Assembly: GCA_016190205.1 (NCBI GenBank)
Contig: JACPQZ010000037.1
Span: 1-6,655 of the forward strand
Reading direction: 5' to 3'
DNA length: 6,655 bases
Origin: Candidatus Omnitrophota bacterium
GTDB taxonomy: Bacteria > Omnitrophota > JACPQZ01
Below, in pieces: positions 1 through 6,060 of this stretch (position 1 is its first letter; every line of letters begins with the position of its first letter). The position numbers were made by a program, and so were the translations under genes. Below the pieces are notes generated by a model. It saw only the letters and a program-made list of their open reading frames with translations. It was not told where the DNA came from and ran no database searches.

Positions 1-203
1 CCCCGAGCCCCCGAGCCCGGGCACCCGCCGCACGGCGGGTGGGCGAAGGAAGTGCCGGTATACGTATTATACCGGCCGTTTCGCGGAGAAGGGTGCCGGC
101 CCCGGGTGCTGTATCCCGGATGCTTGAGATCGGCCCGTTCGTGCTCCAGTGGGGGTAGAGCAGACGGCGGCCGAAGGGGACGAGACGGGCATTTCATTAA
201 GGT
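1..203. other. Gene-free, hairpin-rich leader upstream of rarA
   Basis: No believable coding frame is present; the open frames here are low-complexity Arg/Gly/Pro-rich shadows. Direct reading shows several perfect inverted repeats. One is a 9-bp stem CACCCGCCG/CGGCGGGTG (22-30 with 33-41). Another is a 9-bp stem GCCGGTATA/TATACCGGC (54-62 with 68-76), with a 5-base loop. A 5-bp stem CCGGG/CCCGG lies at 102-106/115-119, and GCTC/GAGC at 143-146/158-161. Neither 9-bp hairpin is followed by a T run, so they are not clean intrinsic terminators, although the first could end an upstream transcript. The stretch could be a long structured 5' leader of rarA or a small RNA gene. I could not match it to tRNA, SRP RNA, RNase P RNA, tmRNA or a known riboswitch core. 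Confidence 0.5.
76..190 (+). other. Possible structured RNA with two competing folds
   Basis: The segment CGAGACGG (181-188) can pair with CCGTTTCG (76-83; 8 bp, one G-U). Alternatively ACGA plus ACGGGC (180-183, 185-190) can pair with GCCCGTTCGT (133-142; 10 bp with one bulged G), which encloses the GCTC/GAGC hairpin (143-161). The two pairings exclude each other, which is the layout expected of a switching leader or a compact ncRNA. It ends just before the weak AAGG (199-202) in front of rarA. This is pattern reading only: GC-rich DNA produces such stems by chance, no ligand-binding core is recognised, and at about 115 nt it is too short for an ordinary 6S RNA. Confidence 0.22.
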
Positions 204-1526
204 ATGCAGAAAAACTTATTTGGCGATGGGCAGGAGAAGTCGAAGCACACGCCGCCCCTGGCGGTGAGGATGCGGCCGCGGGCTTTTGAGGATTTTGTGG
301 GCCAGGGCCACATCGTGGGGGAGGGCAGGCTCTTGAGGCGCGCCCTGGCGGCCCAGTCGCTGTCGTCACTCATCCTCTATGGGCCGCCCGGAACGGGGAA
401 GACGGCGTTGGCGTATCTCATCGCGGGCGTGACGAAGGCACGGTTTGAATCGGTCAACGCCGTCACGTCAAATCTGGCGGAGCTCAAACCCATCCTGCAC
501 ACGGCCCAGCGGGCGGCCCGTGATAAGGGTCAAAAGACTATCCTTTTCATCGACGAGATCCACCGCTTTAACAAGGCGCAGCAGGATTCGCTCATGCCTT
601 TTGTGGAAGAGGGGGTCGCGATCCTCATTGGCGCCACGACGCATAATCCCTTTTTTTCGATCGTCAGCCCTCTCCTCTCGCGCTCACTCATCTTTGAATT
701 TGAACCCCTCTTGAAGGAGGATCTGAAGGAGATCGGCCGACGCGCCCTGAAAGACTGCGAGCGGGGCCTGGGAGGTTTTAAGGTGCAGTTGGATGCTGAC
801 GCCCTGGATTTTCTCGCCGATGTCTCCGACGGCGACGCCCGCCGCCTGCTCAACGCCTTGGAGATCGGGGTCAAGACGACGGCCCCGGAAGCGGGCGGAG
901 CGGTTCACCTAACGTGTGCCGTAGCCCAGGAGTCCATCCAAAAGAAGGCGGTGCGGTATGACCGGGATGAGGATCAGCATTACGATGCCGCCAGCGCCTT
1001 CATCAAGAGCATGCGTGGCTCGGACCCTGACGCCACGATCTATTGGCTCGCCAAGATGCTCTACGCCGGAGAAGATCCCCGCTTTATTGCCCGGCGCATC
1101 GCCATAGCGGCGGCGGAAGACGTGGGGAACGCCGATCCGCAGGCCTTGGTGGTGGCGGCGAGCGCCGTAACGGTGTCAGAGTTCGTAGGCCTGCCGGAGG
1201 CCCGCATCCCGCTCGCGCAGGCTGCGCTTTACATCGCCTGCGCCCCCAAGAGCAACGCCAGTTACCTGGCCATCTCCCATGCGGAGAAGGATATAAAGGA
1301 AGGCCGTTCCCTGGAGGTGCCCGCGCATCTAAAAGACGCAAGTTATAAAGGGGCGGCGCGCCTGGGACATGGGAAGGGCTATCAATATGCCCACGACTTT
1401 AAAGGGCACCATGTGAAGCAGGACTATCTCGCCGAACCAAGAACTTATTACGAACCCACCCAGCTCGGCTTCGAATCCATTATCAAAGAGCGCCTCAAAA
1501 AGCTTCGCGAGACCAGCAGTTCGTGA
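204..1526 (+). CDS. rarA: Replication-associated recombination protein A (RarA/MgsA), AAA+ ATPase
   Basis: A 440-residue cytoplasmic AAA+ ATPase of the RarA/MgsA/Mgs1 (WRNIP1) family. The family acts at stalled or gapped replication forks, is related to clamp-loader subunits and interacts with SSB. The N-terminus has the family signature PLAVRMRPRAFEDFVGQ (18-34). The Walker A is GPPGTGKT (60-67), Walker B is LFIDEIH (114-120), sensor 1 is GATTHNP (143-149), the arginine-finger SR is at 159-160 and the sensor-2 motif SDGDARRLLNALE is near 208-220. The C-terminal part (about 250-435) is the RarA tetramerisation region, including RYDRDEDQHYDAASAFIKS and EDPRFIARRIAIAAAEDVG. Length is normal for the family and the gene looks intact. 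The ATG at 204 gives the expected short N-terminus, but its only Shine-Dalgarno candidate, AAGG (199-202), lies one base away, so initiation may be weak or regulated. It appears to be transcribed separately from the secretion genes downstream. Confidence 0.97.
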   Translation: MQKNLFGDGQEKSKHTPPLAVRMRPRAFEDFVGQGHIVGEGRLLRRALAAQSLSSLILYGPPGTGKTALAYLIAGVTKARFESVNAVTSNLAELKPILHTAQRAARDKGQKTILFIDEIHRFNKAQQDSLMPFVEEGVAILIGATTHNPFFSIVSPLLSRSLIFEFEPLLKEDLKEIGRRALKDCERGLGGFKVQLDADALDFLADVSDGDARRLLNALEIGVKTTAPEAGGAVHLTCAVAQESIQKKAVRYDRDEDQHYDAASAFIKSMRGSDPDATIYWLAKMLYAGEDPRFIARRIAIAAAEDVGNADPQALVVAASAVTVSEFVGLPEARIPLAQAALYIACAPKSNASYLAISHAEKDIKEGRSLEVPAHLKDASYKGAARLGHGKGYQYAHDFKGHHVKQDYLAEPRTYYEPTQLGFESIIKERLKKLRETSSS

Positions 1527-1644
1527 GTCAATGACGCGCGAAGGTTCTCTTTGGCTGACTCACAATCACGCACTTCGTTTGACTTCCTGTTTTGCATGTG
1601 GCAAACTTGATTAAAGATGATAAAAAGGGGTAACTGAAGATAAA
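1527..1644. other. Spacer between rarA and the secretion operon
   Basis: This 118-bp spacer is more AT-rich than its surroundings. An 8-bp inverted repeat GTGAGTCA/TGACTCAC (1523-1530 and 1556-1563) overlaps the rarA stop, but its 25-base loop and the lack of a T run make it a poor terminator. A small dyad TTTGC-ATGTG-GCAAA (1591-1605) could be an operator. The purine-rich AAAAAGGGG (1622-1630) is a distant ribosome-binding candidate for the next gene. The operon promoter should lie here, but I see no convincing -35/-10 pair: TTGACT at 1579 and TTGCAT at 1592 have no good -10 at proper spacing. Confidence 0.4.
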
Positions 1645-1848
1645 ATGTCCATAGAAGCTTCCAGAGAGGTTATGACCATCAAGGAGGTGGCGCGGTATCT
1701 CAATATCAGTGAGATCACTGCGCACCGCCTGGCCAACCGGGGGATCCTGCCGGGGGCGAAGATAGGTCATCAGTGGCGGTTTCATCGAGCCAACATAGAG
1801 CGGCTGGTCCGCAGCCCCGAGTTATTGCAAAGGAAGGCGTCAGGGTGA
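1645..1848 (+). CDS. Small excisionase/MerR-type helix-turn-helix DNA-binding protein
   Basis: A 67-residue protein that is almost entirely one winged HTH domain of the excisionase/HTH_17 type. Residues 10-29 (MTIKEVARYLNISEITAHRL) form the turn-helix pair. GILPGAKIGHQWRFHRANIERLV (33-55) supplies the wing with the GxxWRF signature and a final helix. Proteins of this fold bind DNA and often form the N-terminal domain of larger regulators; here nothing follows the domain. The gene opens the secretion operon: its stop is 7 bases before the gspE ATG, and the gspE ribosome-binding site overlaps that stop, so the two are translationally coupled. A role in controlling the operon is inference from position. 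The start is uncertain, because ATG 1645 has only a distant purine tract, while ATG 1672 has AGAGAGG two bases upstream and would give 58 residues. Confidence 0.88.
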   Translation: MSIEASREVMTIKEVARYLNISEITAHRLANRGILPGAKIGHQWRFHRANIERLVRSPELLQRKASG

Positions 1849-1855
1849 GGTCCAT

Positions 1856-3568
1856 ATGGCTAAACGCCTGAACGTGCGGCTGGGGGACCTCCTGATCGAA
1901 AAGGGGATCATTACCCAGGCGCAGTTGGACCAGGTACTCAAGGAAAAAGAGGAATCAGGGGGGTTTTTCGCCCAGGCGCTCATCCGGCTGGGCATCGTGA
2001 CCGAAGAAAAGGTCCTGCCCATCCTGGCCGAACAGCTCGGCATTGAGTATGTCCGGGTGAACTCTCTCCAGGTGGACCGTACTGCCATCGAGAAGGTCCC
2101 GGCGCGGTTCGCGGTCTATTACAAACTCATGCCTGTCCGGTTCGAGGACAACCTGCTGACCGTCGCGATTGCAGATCCGCTGGACGTGCACACGCTGGAC
2201 GATTTGAGGCTTCTCATCAATTGTAAGATCCGGCCTGTCTTGGCAAGCGAAAAGGAGATCCTCGAGGGGATAAACAAATACTACGGGGTGGGGGCAGAGA
2301 CCATTGAGCGGATCATCGACGATGTGCCCCTCGAGAAAAAGCCGGCGCGCGCGGGTTTTGAGACGCAGGACCTGGCCGACCTTTCAGAAGACGCCTCGAT
2401 CATCAAGTTCGTCAATCAGCTCCTCCTCGGGGCCTACAATGACCGGGCCACCGACATCCATATCGAGCCGTTTCAGGATTCTCTGAGGGCGCGCTACCGG
2501 ATTGACGGAATCTTATACGAAACGCCCATACCACCCACGATCAAGCAGTTTCAAGATGCGATCGTCTCGCGCATCAAGATCATGGCGAGCCTAAACATCG
2601 CCGAGCGGCGTCTCCCCCAGGACGGGCGGATTAAGGTCAAGGTGGAGGGCAAGGAGCTTGACCTGCGCGTGTCCGTCCTTCCCACCCCGTACGGGGAATC
2701 GGTGGATATCCGCCTCTTGAGCACCGATATCCTTTTGGATCTCAAATCGATCGGATTTACGGAGGAGGACCTCGCCGTCATCGGTACCGTCATCAAGAAG
2801 CCCCATGGCATCGTCTTTCTAACGGGTCCCACGGGAAGCGGAAAGACCACGACCCTGTACGCGATGCTCAATTCCATCAATGCCACGTCCAAAAAGATCC
2901 TGACGATCGAAGACCCGATCGAATACATGCTCTACGGGATCATCCAGATGCAGGTACAGCCTAAAATAGACTTCACCTTTGCGACCGGTCTAAGGTCCAT
3001 GCTGCGGCACGACCCGGATGTCATGATGGTGGGGGAGGTGCGCGATTTTGAGACGGCTGAAATAGCCATCCGGAGCGCCCTCACTGGCCACCTCGTCTTT
3101 TCCACCCTGCATACGAACGACGCGGCGGGCGCGATTACCCGCCTTCTGGACATGGGGGTGGAGCCCTATCTCGTGTCCTCTTCGCTTGAGAGCATCATCG
3201 CCCAGCGCCTGGTGCGCAGGATTTGCTCCCAGTGCAAGAAGGAGGTGATCCTCACCCCTTCGGTTTTGAAGGAAATGGGCGTCAAGGAAATGATGGGGAT
3301 TGTCAAGGCGGCCGAGGGCGCCGGGTGCGAGGCCTGCAAGTTCACGGGTTATAAGGGCAGGACCGCCATCCATGAGATTCTGATCCTGAATGAAGATTTG
3401 CGCGATCTCGTCATGGAACGCTCGGGGTCGAACACGATACGTCTGCGCGCCATTGAGCAGGGCATGCGCACCCTGCGTGAATCCGGCTGGGAGAAGGTGA
3501 AGCTCGGCATCACCACCCCGAGCGAGGTGATCCGTGTGACCCAGCAGGGCGCGCTTCTGGACAGTTAA
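1856..3568 (+). CDS. gspE: Type II secretion / type IV pilus assembly ATPase GspE (PilB-like)
   Basis: A 570-residue hexameric motor ATPase on the cytoplasmic face of the inner membrane. It powers pseudopilus extension through GspF. The N-terminal GspE_N/MshEN region (about 8-145) begins with RLGDLLIEKGIITQAQLDQV (8-27). The ATPase core has Walker A GPTGSGKTT (324-332, catalytic Lys330), an Asp box TIEDPIEY from 350, Walker B VMMVGEVRD (389-397, Glu394) and a His box GHLVFSTLHTND (411-422). A tetracysteine zinc motif, C457-SQ-C460 and C491-EA-C494, is typical of GspE and PilB and absent from retraction ATPases such as PilT. GTGAGG (1845-1850) precedes the ATG by 5 bases and overlaps the stop of the HTH gene. 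The following gspF and pseudopilin genes favour a T2SS assignment over PilB, but sequence alone does not exclude a type IV pilus-related role. Confidence 0.95.
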   Translation: MAKRLNVRLGDLLIEKGIITQAQLDQVLKEKEESGGFFAQALIRLGIVTEEKVLPILAEQLGIEYVRVNSLQVDRTAIEKVPARFAVYYKLMPVRFEDNLLTVAIADPLDVHTLDDLRLLINCKIRPVLASEKEILEGINKYYGVGAETIERIIDDVPLEKKPARAGFETQDLADLSEDASIIKFVNQLLLGAYNDRATDIHIEPFQDSLRARYRIDGILYETPIPPTIKQFQDAIVSRIKIMASLNIAERRLPQDGRIKVKVEGKELDLRVSVLPTPYGESVDIRLLSTDILLDLKSIGFTEEDLAVIGTVIKKPHGIVFLTGPTGSGKTTTLYAMLNSINATSKKILTIEDPIEYMLYGIIQMQVQPKIDFTFATGLRSMLRHDPDVMMVGEVRDFETAEIAIRSALTGHLVFSTLHTNDAAGAITRLLDMGVEPYLVSSSLESIIAQRLVRRICSQCKKEVILTPSVLKEMGVKEMMGIVKAAEGAGCEACKFTGYKGRTAIHEILILNEDLRDLVMERSGSNTIRLRAIEQGMRTLRESGWEKVKLGITTPSEVIRVTQQGALLDS

Positions 3569-3578
3569 GAAACGCCGT

Positions 3579-3748
3579 TCGTGAATCGTGCATCGTGGAT
3601 CGTGAATCGCAAAAAAGAAACCAGTGATGAGATGAAATCCGAAATCCGAAGAATTTCGAATTTCGTGCTTTAGATTTGTTCGTGCTTCGCATATCGAGAT
3701 TCGGATTTGAACACCTTCGAATCACGATTCACGATTCACGAATCACGA
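3579..3748. repeat. Repeat element A: nested inverted heptad arrays between gspE and gspF
   Basis: This element fills nearly all of the 204-bp gap between gspE and gspF. Its outer arms are 31-bp imperfect inverted repeats (3579-3609 and 3718-3748; 27 of 31 positions match by eye) made of 7-bp units of the TCGTGAA type. Inside lies a second inverted pair: two GAAATCC heptads (3634-3650) against TTCGGATTT (3700-3708). A 9-bp direct repeat TTCGTGCTT sits in the core (3662-3670, 3679-3687). The left junction (3593-3624) is a perfect 32-bp match to element B (5943-5974), and 3724-3748 is a perfect 25-bp match to 6200-6224. No transposase, clear target duplication or coding frame is visible. It could fold into a large hairpin in the operon mRNA and change the E/F expression ratio (inference). 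Confidence 0.85.
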
Positions 3749-3772
3749 GCACGGCTCGCTAGAGGGTAAAGT

Positions 3773-4984
3773 ATGGCCCGTTTCGCATATAAGGCCCGTC
3801 AAGGCCCGCAGAAGACGGTTGAGGGTGTGATCGACGCGGAGACGCGTTCAGAATGCATCGCCAAGCTCGCCCAGCAGGGTTTTTTCCCTCTGGCAATCGT
3901 CGAAGAAAAGGAGGGACATGGCACCGGGCTATTGGGTTCATTCCGGGGCCGCGCCCGGCCCAGGGATTTGGAGGAATTGACGCGCCAATTGGCCAATCTT
4001 CTGGAATCGGGTCTTACCTTAATCCGCGCCCTTAAGGTGCTCGAGGGCCAGAGCCATAGCCCCAGGATGAAGCGGCTCCTCAAGGGTCTCGCGAGCGCTA
4101 TCGAGGACGGAGCAACCTTTTCGGAAGGTCTCGCGCGTTACCCGGGAGTGTTTTCGGATGTATTCGTCAACATGGTGCGTTCGGGAGAGACGGGGGGCAA
4201 TCTGGAACTTATCCTGCACAGGCTGGCGGATTTTAGCGAGAAGGAGAACGACATGAAGGACCGCATCCGGAATGCCATGATTTATCCTCTTATTCTGATT
4301 GTTTTTGGGAGCGGGGTCGTTTGCTTCCTGCTTGTCTTTGTTGTGCCGCAGATTACAAGTATGTTTACGGATCTGGGCCAGGCCCTTCCCTTGCCCACCC
4401 GCATCTTAATCTCTATAAGCGGGCTCATGACCGCTTACGGATGGGTTGTCTTTATAGGTGCAACTCTCGTCTTTCTGTTTCTAAAGCGCCTCCTGAATAC
4501 GAAGGAGGCCCGGCTCGTGATCCACCGGCTCTGGCTGCGCATTCCGGTGGCCGGCGAGCTCGCCAGGAAAAGCGACCTCGCGGGTCTGGGCCGCACGTTG
4601 GGGACACTGTTAGGGAGCGGGGTACCCATCCTGTCCGCCCTTCAGGTGAGCGAAAGCACCCTGTCCAATGAGTACGCGCGACACGAACTTAAGGCGGTGC
4701 ACGGGGAGGTGGCGGGAGGGGCAGCGCTTGCCGAGAGTTTGGGGAGGCATCCGTTTTTCCCTCCGTTCGTGACAAACCTGGTGAACGTGGGCGAAGAGGG
4801 CGGCCAGCTCGAGCGCTCGCTGGACCGCATCGCGGCGGCCTATGAGCGGGAGGCGCGCAGAACGTTGGAGGTCTTGACTTCACTCCTCGGGCCTGCCATG
4901 ATCCTGCTCTTGGGTTCTGTGGTTGGCTTCGTGGTGATCGCGATGCTGTTGCCCATATTTGAACTAAATGTATTTATGAGGTAA
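3773..4984 (+). CDS. gspF: Type II secretion inner-membrane platform protein GspF
   Basis: A 403-residue polytopic inner-membrane protein that couples the GspE ATPase to pseudopilin addition. It starts MARFAYKARQ, typical of GspF. Two repeated T2SSF cytoplasmic domains are visible. The first runs from about 65 to 188 (DLEELTRQLANLLESGLTLI, then VRSGETGGNLE at 135-145). The second runs from about 268 to 392 (DLAGLGRTLGTLLGSGVPIL, then VNVGEEGGQLE at 337-347). Transmembrane segments are near 171-193, 213-237 and 371-396, the standard three-helix layout, and total length is normal. AGAGGG (3761-3766) lies 6 bases before the ATG and just outside repeat element A, so the element has not damaged this gene's own start. 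The stop overlaps the strong ribosome-binding site of gspG. PilC of type IV pili is the main alternative name. Confidence 0.95.
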   Translation: MARFAYKARQGPQKTVEGVIDAETRSECIAKLAQQGFFPLAIVEEKEGHGTGLLGSFRGRARPRDLEELTRQLANLLESGLTLIRALKVLEGQSHSPRMKRLLKGLASAIEDGATFSEGLARYPGVFSDVFVNMVRSGETGGNLELILHRLADFSEKENDMKDRIRNAMIYPLILIVFGSGVVCFLLVFVVPQITSMFTDLGQALPLPTRILISISGLMTAYGWVVFIGATLVFLFLKRLLNTKEARLVIHRLWLRIPVAGELARKSDLAGLGRTLGTLLGSGVPILSALQVSESTLSNEYARHELKAVHGEVAGGAALAESLGRHPFFPPFVTNLVNVGEEGGQLERSLDRIAAAYEREARRTLEVLTSLLGPAMILLLGSVVGFVVIAMLLPIFELNVFMR

Positions 4985-4994
4985 GGAGGAAGCT

Positions 4995-5426
4995 ATGTTA
5001 CGGAACCAGAAAGGTTTCACCTTAATCGAACTTACGCTAGTTGTTCTTATCATAGCCGCCTTGGCGGCAATGGTTGGCCCGCGACTTGTGGGCCGGGCAG
5101 AAGATGCCCGGGTCGCCGCCGCGCAAGCAGACATCAAATCCAACCTTTCCACGGTCCTGGACCTCTATGAAATGGACAACGGCAGTTACCCGGAGTCGCT
5201 CGTCCACCTGTGGCAGAATCCGGGGTCCGATCGAGCCTCGAAGTGGAGGGGGCCTTACCTCAAAAAGAAAAGCCCCCGCGACCCATGGGGGAATGAGTAC
5301 CAGTACCGGAGCCCGGGGGAGCACAATACGGAGGACTACGATCTTTATTCCATGGGTCCTGACGGCGAGGTGAGCGAGGACGACATCACGAACTGGGAGG
5401 AAGAGGCGGGGGAGGCTGTCGATTAG
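4995..5426 (+). CDS. gspG: Major pseudopilin GspG
   Basis: A 143-residue pseudopilin and the main subunit of the periplasmic pseudopilus. The class III leader MLRNQKG^FTLIEL is cut after Gly7 by the prepilin peptidase. It leaves Phe+1 and the conserved Glu+5, followed by a hydrophobic helix (about 8-29). Diagnostic GspG features are the DPWGNEYQY motif (96-104) and the C-terminal calcium-site region DLYSMGPDGEVSEDDITNW (116-134), with Asp123 and Asp130 as likely ligands by analogy with known GspG proteins. The ribosome-binding site AAGGAGG (4983-4989), 5 bases from the ATG, overlaps the gspF stop and is the strongest in the operon, fitting the need for many copies. The 3' end overlaps the inferred gspH start. 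Confidence 0.97.
   Translation: MLRNQKGFTLIELTLVVLIIAALAAMVGPRLVGRAEDARVAAAQADIKSNLSTVLDLYEMDNGSYPESLVHLWQNPGSDRASKWRGPYLKKKSPRDPWGNEYQYRSPGEHNTEDYDLYSMGPDGEVSEDDITNWEEEAGEAVD
5411..5415 (+). promoter_or_regulatory. Ribosome-binding site that places the gspH start at ATT 5422
   Basis: GGAGG sits inside the end of gspG, in a longer purine run (about 5398-5415). It is 6 bases before ATT 5422, good spacing for initiation there. It is far from the first canonical start in frame, GTG 5458 (42 bases), and has no gap before CTG 5416. This supports the ATT start. Confidence 0.55.
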
Positions 5427-5910
5427 GCGCGGATTCACTTTTATAGAGCTCATCCTGGTGGTGCTCGTCATGGGGGTGATCGTAAGTCTGGCGAGTCCAC
5501 GCTTGAGCCGGAGCTTTAAGGGCCTGTCCGCCGATAATTTTGCGTACGACCTCGCACGCCTTACGACCACCCTGGGGGAACGCGCCGTCGCCGAGGGAAA
5601 CGTTTACCGGCTTGCGTTTGACGAGGACCGCACTGCCTATTGGACCGAACGTGCGCCGGGGGGCCTGGTGCCGGGCGAGACCAGCTCCTTTAAGAAGGTG
5701 AAGGACCGCTACGGCATGGTGCGCAGGGTGCCCGCGGGCGTTACCGTTGAGGCGCAGGGTGAAGCCCCGACGTTTTTCCCGAGCGGGGAGCAAAGCCCTT
5801 TCACCCTCACCATCCTGGAGAATGGAAATCCCTTTTACGTCCTGTCCAGCGAGGGGGTGTACGGGTACACGCGGCTCGAGGAAGTGGGTCCGGAGGGCGT
5901 CGAACCGTGA
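5422..5910 (+). CDS. gspH: Minor pseudopilin GspH, apparent ATT start
   Basis: A minor pseudopilin of about 162 residues that belongs near the pseudopilus tip. Read from ATT 5422 it begins M-R-R-G^FTFIELILVVLVMGV, a standard prepilin leader with Gly-1, Phe+1 and Glu+5. The GspH-type body follows, with LASPRLSRSFKGLSADNFAY near 23-42 and a beta-rich globular domain ending GYTRLEEVGPEGVEP. There is no ATG, GTG or TTG in frame between the upstream stop at 5371 and GTG 5458. Starting at GTG 5458 would discard the leader and half the signal helix, which cannot give a working pseudopilin. ATT 5422 shares one base with the gspG stop and follows GGAGG by 6 bases, implying translational coupling. ATT starts are rare but known (infC, pcnB in E. 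coli). CTG 5416 or a sequence error are alternatives. Confidence 0.88.
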   Translation: MRRGFTFIELILVVLVMGVIVSLASPRLSRSFKGLSADNFAYDLARLTTTLGERAVAEGNVYRLAFDEDRTAYWTERAPGGLVPGETSSFKKVKDRYGMVRRVPAGVTVEAQGEAPTFFPSGEQSPFTLTILENGNPFYVLSSEGVYGYTRLEEVGPEGVEP

Positions 5911-5915
5911 TGTGC

Positions 5916-6021
5916 CGTGGATCGTGGATCGTGGATCGTGGTTCGTGGATCGTGAATCGCAAAAAAGAAACCAGATACCAGTTGCCAGTAACCAGAAGAG
6001 ACCAGATACCAGAAACCAGAA
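5916..6021. repeat. Repeat element B, left arm: heptad arrays between gspH and gspI
   Basis: Six in-phase heptads of the CGTGGAT type (5916-5957) are followed by a short A-rich junction and then seven ACCAGAT-type units (CCAG at 5971, 5978, 5985, 5992, 6002, 6009, 6016; one 10-base step). The junction 5943-5974 repeats 3593-3624 of element A exactly. The arm begins 6 bases after the gspH stop. It is the inverted counterpart of 6088-6230: even the single irregular step in the ACCAGAT array is mirrored there, so the two arms share an origin. Confidence 0.88.
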
Positions 6022-6047
6022 CAGAGGATTTGTAACAATAGGACAGT

Positions 6048-6053
6048 AGGGGG
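6048..6053 (+). promoter_or_regulatory. Ribosome-binding site for gspI, inside the loop of element B
   Basis: AGGGGG lies 7 bases before TTG 6061, the first canonical start in frame for gspI. It sits in the unique stretch of about 66 bases (6022-6087) between the two inverted arms of element B, so in a folded mRNA it would be in the apical loop. It supports TTG 6061 as the true start. Confidence 0.5.
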
Positions 6054-6060
6054 TAGATAG

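Noticed and set aside
42-71. Sigma-70 promoter with TATTAT at 65-70, or TATAAT on the other strand
   Set aside because: The motifs fall inside the perfect 54-76 hairpin, and neither strand has a recognisable -35 at suitable spacing.
1-203. 6S, SRP, tmRNA, RNase P or tRNA gene in the leader
   Set aside because: None of the conserved core sequences of these RNAs could be found, and the closable segment (76-190) is too short for a typical 6S RNA. Kept only as an unnamed structured segment.
1523-1563. Intrinsic terminator after rarA
   Set aside because: The 8-bp stem has a 25-base loop, moderate GC content and no following T run.
5458-5910. gspH starting at GTG 5458
   Set aside because: This would start inside the signal helix and remove the Gly-Phe cleavage site and Glu+5 that are intact just upstream.
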